Shown piece after piece: positions 60,538 through 64,000 of a DNA stretch of 64,000 nucleotides. Numbering within the stretch: the first letter of the stretch is position 1; the number at the start of each line of letters is the position of its first letter. The translations under genes were made by a program, and so were the position numbers. The notes below the pieces were generated by a model, which was not told the origin of the DNA, did no database searches, and was given only the letters and a program-made list of their open reading frames with translations. The stretch is from Tardiphaga sp. vice304 (lineage in GTDB: Bacteria > Pseudomonadota > Alphaproteobacteria > Rhizobiales > Xanthobacteraceae), in NCBI RefSeq assembly GCF_007018905.1, contig NZ_CP041402.1, positions 186,001-250,000 on the forward strand, in the 5' to 3' direction.

Positions 60538-61428
60538 ATGGAACTGGCGTGGCTGGACGACTTCATCGAGCTATCCGAGCGGCTGAATTTTTCCCGCGCG
60601 GCAGAGGCGCGCCACGTCACCCAGCCGGCGTTCAGCCGCCGCATCCAGGCGCTGGAATCATGGATCGGCACGCCGTTGTTCGCCCGCTCCACGCATGGCG
60701 TGACGCTGACGGCGGCAGGTTTGCATCTGCGCTCGCGGGCCGATGCGATGGCGCGCGACATCCGGCAATTGCGCTCGGAAGCGCTCGACGTCGCCGGCCG
60801 CGAGACCGCGGCGCTGTCGTTTACCGCGACCCACGCGCTGTCCTTCACCTTCTTTCCGAAATGGATTCGCGAGCAGGAACGCGCCGCGCCGCTCGGCACG
60901 CTGAATCTGATCTCCGACTCAATGGCGGCCTGCGAGCAGATCATGCAACGCGGCCGCGCCCAGTTCCTGCTCTGCCACGCGCATCGCAACAGCCCGAACC
61001 GGCTCGACGCCGACGGCTTTGACAGCGCGGTGGTCGGCCATGACGTGCTGATCCCGCTGGCCGCACCGGCTCCGGACGGCGGCGCGCTGTGGTCACTCGA
61101 CGAGGCCACGAAAGCGCCGATCCCATATCTCGCCTATAGCGCCGAATCCGGCCTTGGCCGCATCGTCGCCGCCCACAAGGCGAGGAAGCGGCGCGCGCTC
61201 GACAACGTGTTTACCTCGCAGCTGGCGGCGACGCTGCATTCGCTCGCGCTGGCGCGACGCGGCATTGCGTGGCTGCCGCAATCGCTCGCGCAGGACGACA
61301 TCGATCACGGCCGGCTGGTCGCCGCCGGCGGCCGGGCCTCGCGCATCGCGGTGGAGATCCGGCTGTACCGTCCGCACGCCCATCAGGGCCGCGCCGCGGA
61401 GGCGCTGTGGGCGCGGCTGAAAGTTTGA
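60538..61428 (+). CDS. LysR-family regulator divergent from the tartrate dehydratase
   Basis: 296-residue LysR regulator with an N-terminal HTH (LNFSRAAEARHVTQPAFSRRIQ) and an effector-binding domain. It begins 92 bases from the tarD start in the opposite direction, the arrangement of a regulator with its target; a tartrate-like ligand is inferred. ATG 60538 starts with MELAWLDDF, the usual LysR opening. Confidence 0.88.
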   Translation: MELAWLDDFIELSERLNFSRAAEARHVTQPAFSRRIQALESWIGTPLFARSTHGVTLTAAGLHLRSRADAMARDIRQLRSEALDVAGRETAALSFTATHALSFTFFPKWIREQERAAPLGTLNLISDSMAACEQIMQRGRAQFLLCHAHRNSPNRLDADGFDSAVVGHDVLIPLAAPAPDGGALWSLDEATKAPIPYLAYSAESGLGRIVAAHKARKRRALDNVFTSQLAATLHSLALARRGIAWLPQSLAQDDIDHGRLVAAGGRASRIAVEIRLYRPHAHQGRAAEALWARLKV

Positions 61429-61482
61429 CTTGAGTTGCAGCGTTCAGCGGCGCTATGCCGACGTTCACGCCGATGGTGATCC

Positions 61483-61686
61483 ATGTCCGACCCCGCCGAT
61501 GCCACCGAGATCAAGCCGCCACGCTGCGCCATGTGCCGTGGCCGCATGGTGCTGAAGAAGCGCGAGCCGCAGCCGAACGGCACGGAGAAACAAACCTTCG
61601 CCTGCCCGAAATGCGAACACGTCAAGGTGAAGCAGACCGAGGATCCGCTCAACCCGACCTCGCGACAGGCGCGACGCCGGCGCTAG
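61483..61686 (+). CDS. small zinc-ribbon protein
   Basis: 67 residues with two CxxC pairs, RCAMCRGRM and FACPKCEHV, 24-ish residues apart, so a treble-clef or ribbon zinc site. The N- and C-termini are charged and probably disordered. The role is unknown; similar short proteins occur next to LysR genes in related species. Real gene because codon usage and the Cys pattern are good. Confidence 0.72.
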   Translation: MSDPADATEIKPPRCAMCRGRMVLKKREPQPNGTEKQTFACPKCEHVKVKQTEDPLNPTSRQARRRR

Positions 61687-61712
61687 CCCGCCTCCGCATC
61701 ACCTCGTCCGCT

Positions 61713-62609
61713 TCACCAGTCCTGTTGTGCAGCAAAGCGCGCCACCAGGAAATCAATGAACAGCCGTACCTTGACCGCCAAATGGCGGGTCGGCGGATAG
61801 ATCGCATAGAGCGCCAGCGATGGCGCCTTGTAGTCGGCGAGAAACGCTTGCAGCCAGCCGTCACGCATCGCGCGGCCGGCGATAAAGGTCGGCAGCAACG
61901 CGATGCCCCGACCTTTGACAGCGGCATCGCACAGCACTTCGGCATTGTTGGCGCACAGATTCCAGCTCGGCTGGATCCAGTGATCGCCATCGGCGCCGGT
62001 CAGCTTCCACTGGTTGCCGGTGAGCAGGAAGCCATAAGTCAGCAGCGAATGTTTTCGCAGTTCGGCGGGCGTCGCGGGCGTGCCATGCCGGGCGAGATAG
62101 TCCGGCGCGGCGCAGATCACGCGGTCGATGCCGACGATCCGTCGCGCGATTAAACTCGACGATTCCAGGTCGGCAATGCGCAGCGTGACGTCATGGCCGC
62201 CCTGGGTCGGGTCGACCTGGTCGTCCGACAGCACCAGATGGATCTGCAGTTCGGGATATTGCGCCATGAAGTCCGCAATCGCGGGTCCGAGCTGCAGCGT
62301 CCCAAAGGACATCGGCGCGTTCACGCGCAGCAGCCCGCGCGGCGTTGACTGGGCCTGCGCCACCGCCTGGTCGGCGGCGTCGAGATCGGCCAGCACCGAC
62401 AGCGCGCGTTCGAAATAGGCCTGGCCGTTCTCGGTCGGGGCGGCGTGCCGCGTGGTGCGGTTGAGCAGCTGCACGCCGAGGCTCTGCTCGAGTTCGCCGA
62501 CATATTTGGAGATCGCCGAGCGCGACAGCCGCAATTGCCGCCCGGCCTCGGAGAAGCTGCCGAGCTCGACCACTTTGACGAAGGCACGGAGGCTGCTGAG
62601 TTTGTCCAT
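61713..62609 (-). CDS. LysR-family regulator of the VOC dioxygenase pair
   Basis: 298-residue LysR regulator of the CrgA/DhcR-like subgroup: HTH FSEAGRQLRLSRSAISKYVGEL, then RGLLRVNAPMSFG typical of that subgroup. It is divergent from the ring-cleaving dioxygenase gene, its likely target, perhaps responding to quinones. ATG 62609 has GGAT upstream; ATG 62618 is the alternative. Confidence 0.88.
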   Translation of the reverse strand: MDKLSSLRAFVKVVELGSFSEAGRQLRLSRSAISKYVGELEQSLGVQLLNRTTRHAAPTENGQAYFERALSVLADLDAADQAVAQAQSTPRGLLRVNAPMSFGTLQLGPAIADFMAQYPELQIHLVLSDDQVDPTQGGHDVTLRIADLESSSLIARRIVGIDRVICAAPDYLARHGTPATPAELRKHSLLTYGFLLTGNQWKLTGADGDHWIQPSWNLCANNAEVLCDAAVKGRGIALLPTFIAGRAMRDGWLQAFLADYKAPSLALYAIYPPTRHLAVKVRLFIDFLVARFAAQQDW

Positions 62610-62727
62610 GATTGTCATCCAATCATAGACAATGATGCCATGAAAGGCCGGATTGTCTTATTTCGGCGCCTGCACAATTATCCCTGCAACGGAAGGCGAG
62701 CTGCCTCTGCCGAACAGGAGAACGACC

Positions 62728-63663
62728 ATGTCAGGTATCCATCATGTCACCGCGATCGCCGGTAACGCGTTGCGGAACTTCGACTTTTACACCCGCGCCC
62801 TGGGCCTGCGCTTCGTCAAGAAGACCGTCAATTTCGACGATCCCGGCACCTATCACTTCTATTACGGCGACGAGGCCGGAAGCCCCGGTACCATCCTCAC
62901 CTTCTTCCCGTGGGAGAATGCCGCGCCCGGCCGCGGCGGCGTCGGCCAGACCCAGCAGACCGCGTTTCGCGTCCCGGCCCGTTCGCTCGGCTACTGGACC
63001 CACCGCTTCATCGAGAAGGGCATCGCGCATGAGGCGCTGGAGAAGCGTTTTGGCGAATCCGTGCTGCCGTTCACCGATCCGGACGGCATGAGCCTGGCGC
63101 TGGTCGGCGTTCCCGGCGCGGAAGACGAGGCCGGCTGGAGCAATGGCGACGTGCCGCCGGAACACGCGATCCGCGGCTTTCACGGCGTGACGCTGCTGAT
63201 CGACAAGGCCGAGAAGACCAGCGCGATCCTCACCGACGTGTTCGGCTTCGAGGAAACCGGCCGCGAGGGCTCGATCATCCGGCTCAAGGCGGATGCGGTG
63301 AATGGCGGCATCGTCGACATCTACGAGGCCGGCGGCTTCCTGCCGGGACGTCAGGGCGCGGGCTCGGTGCATCACGTCGCGTTTCGCGCGGTGGATGATG
63401 CCGACCAGGCCGAGATGTCGCGCAAGCTGATCGAGACGCACGGCCAGCATCCGACCGAGCAGAAGGACCGCAACTACTTCCGCTCGGTGTACTTCCGCGA
63501 ACCTGGCGGCATCCTGTTCGAGATCGCCACCGATGTCCCCGGGTTCAATGTGGACGAGCCCGTCGAATCGCTCGGCGAGCACCTGAAGCTGCCGGCCTTC
63601 CTCGAGAAGTACCGCGCGGAAATCGAGAAGGTATTGCCGTCGCTGGAAAGGGAGCGCGCATGA
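62728..63663 (+). CDS. VOC-family ring-cleaving dioxygenase, MhqO-like
   Basis: 311-residue two-domain vicinal-oxygen-chelate protein. Each half carries a VOC unit with a metal-ligand His (GIHHVTAIAGN, IRGFHGVTLLID) and a later pair (SVHHVAFRAVDD, FREPGGILFEIATD). Such proteins (MhqA/MhqO, LinE-like) open hydroquinone rings. CAGGAGA precedes ATG 62728. It overlaps the following hydrolase gene by four bases, the MhqO-MhqD arrangement. Confidence 0.88.
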   Translation: MSGIHHVTAIAGNALRNFDFYTRALGLRFVKKTVNFDDPGTYHFYYGDEAGSPGTILTFFPWENAAPGRGGVGQTQQTAFRVPARSLGYWTHRFIEKGIAHEALEKRFGESVLPFTDPDGMSLALVGVPGAEDEAGWSNGDVPPEHAIRGFHGVTLLIDKAEKTSAILTDVFGFEETGREGSIIRLKADAVNGGIVDIYEAGGFLPGRQGAGSVHHVAFRAVDDADQAEMSRKLIETHGQHPTEQKDRNYFRSVYFREPGGILFEIATDVPGFNVDEPVESLGEHLKLPAFLEKYRAEIEKVLPSLERERA

Positions 63664-64000
63664 GCAACGAGCTGTCCCACATCCATCGCATCGCCCCGGG
63701 CAACCGGCGCGAGGCTGCACCCCTGCTGCTGTTGCACGGCACCGGCGGCGACGAGAACGATCTGCTGCCGCTCGGCCAGGCGGTCGCACCGGGAGCATCG
63801 CTGCTGTCGGTGCGCGGCAAGGTGCTGGAACACGGCATGCCGCGCTTCTTTCGCAGGCTTGCTGAGGGCGTGTTCGACGAAGACGACGTTCGCCGTCGCG
63901 CCAACGAGCTGGCGGACTTCGCGCTCAAGGCCCGCAAGCGTTACGATCTCGCGGCACCTGACGGTTGCCACGCAGTGGCTGGAGCGTCAGTCAGCACTGG
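63660..64000 (+). CDS. MhqD-like α/β-hydrolase, cut by the window edge
   Basis: The start overlaps the dioxygenase stop (ATGA). The first 100 residues follow the MhqD/phospholipase-carboxylesterase family (LLLLHGTGGDENDLLPL, VRGKVLEHGMPRFFRRLAEG, ARKRYDLAAP). From about 63960 the translation (DGCHAVAGASVSTG) no longer fits: the family has a hydrophobic strand leading to the nucleophile GFSNGAN there. The gene may be interrupted or frame-shifted close to the edge. Confidence 0.75.
   Translation, partial: MSNELSHIHRIAPGNRREAAPLLLLHGTGGDENDLLPLGQAVAPGASLLSVRGKVLEHGMPRFFRRLAEGVFDEDDVRRRANELADFALKARKRYDLAAPDGCHAVAGASVST

Overview
The window is GC-rich alphaproteobacterial chromosome, most like Bradyrhizobium, Rhodopseudomonas and relatives (Nitrobacteraceae). 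I infer this from a fabA-fabB-fabI operon, class II (CP4-type) AroA, an AddAB locus, a TIGR02300/FYDLN acidic protein, an Hsp20-DUF1150 pair, a protein closely resembling the Bradyrhizobium D-tartrate dehydratase, and several families of palindromic intergenic repeats. Almost everything is core housekeeping. No integrase, transposase, prophage, CRISPR array or rRNA was seen; one tRNA (Ala, GGC) was found. Layout, left to right. 0.2-3.1 kb: unsaturated fatty-acid synthesis (fabA, fabB, fabI). 3.2-7.5 kb: a glutathione transferase and the divergent katG/oxyR peroxide defence pair. 7.5-12.2 kb: a MoeB/ThiF-like adenylyltransferase, an exported trypsin-fold protein with a degenerate catalytic triad, an orphan ParA ATPase and a CorA channel, separated by repeat elements. 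12.4-17.7 kb: mutM, then ubiE-ubiB, coaBC-dut; CoaBC carries an N-terminal FitA-like ribbon-helix-helix domain and a 37-bp palindrome lies just upstream of its start. 18.0-30.5 kb: a DivL-like kinase with Tyr in place of the phospho-accepting His, a TsaE/AmgK-like fusion, a PilZ protein, a MurU-like uridylyltransferase, addB-addA and trxA. 30.7-43.7 kb (minus strand): phosphoesterase, folC, accD, trpA, trpB, trpF, a LapA-domain protein, ihfB, sppA, rpsA, cmk and aroA. Between rpsA and cmk sits a low-GC two-gene HEPN-type cassette flanked by a 94-bp direct repeat of the cmk 3' end. 43.9-47.3 kb: TIGR02300 protein, tRNA-Ala, a GIY-YIG nuclease, divergent ohrR/ohr, and a CaiB-type CoA transferase. 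47.4-51.7 kb: the ugpBAEC glycerol-3-phosphate transporter behind a PHO-box-like site. 51.9-59.2 kb: hsp20 and DUF1150, then ptsN, hpf, rpoN, lptB, lptA, lptC and a short ribonuclease D. 59.3-64.0 kb: D-tartrate dehydratase with a divergent LysR regulator, a small zinc-ribbon protein, a LysR regulator divergent from a VOC dioxygenase, and the start of an MhqD-like hydrolase whose family similarity stops about 40 bases before the window edge. The most unusual items are the FitA-CoaBC fusion with its palindrome, and the HEPN cassette in the 3' end of cmk. All functional calls rest on reading motifs by eye and on remembered family knowledge; no database search was run.
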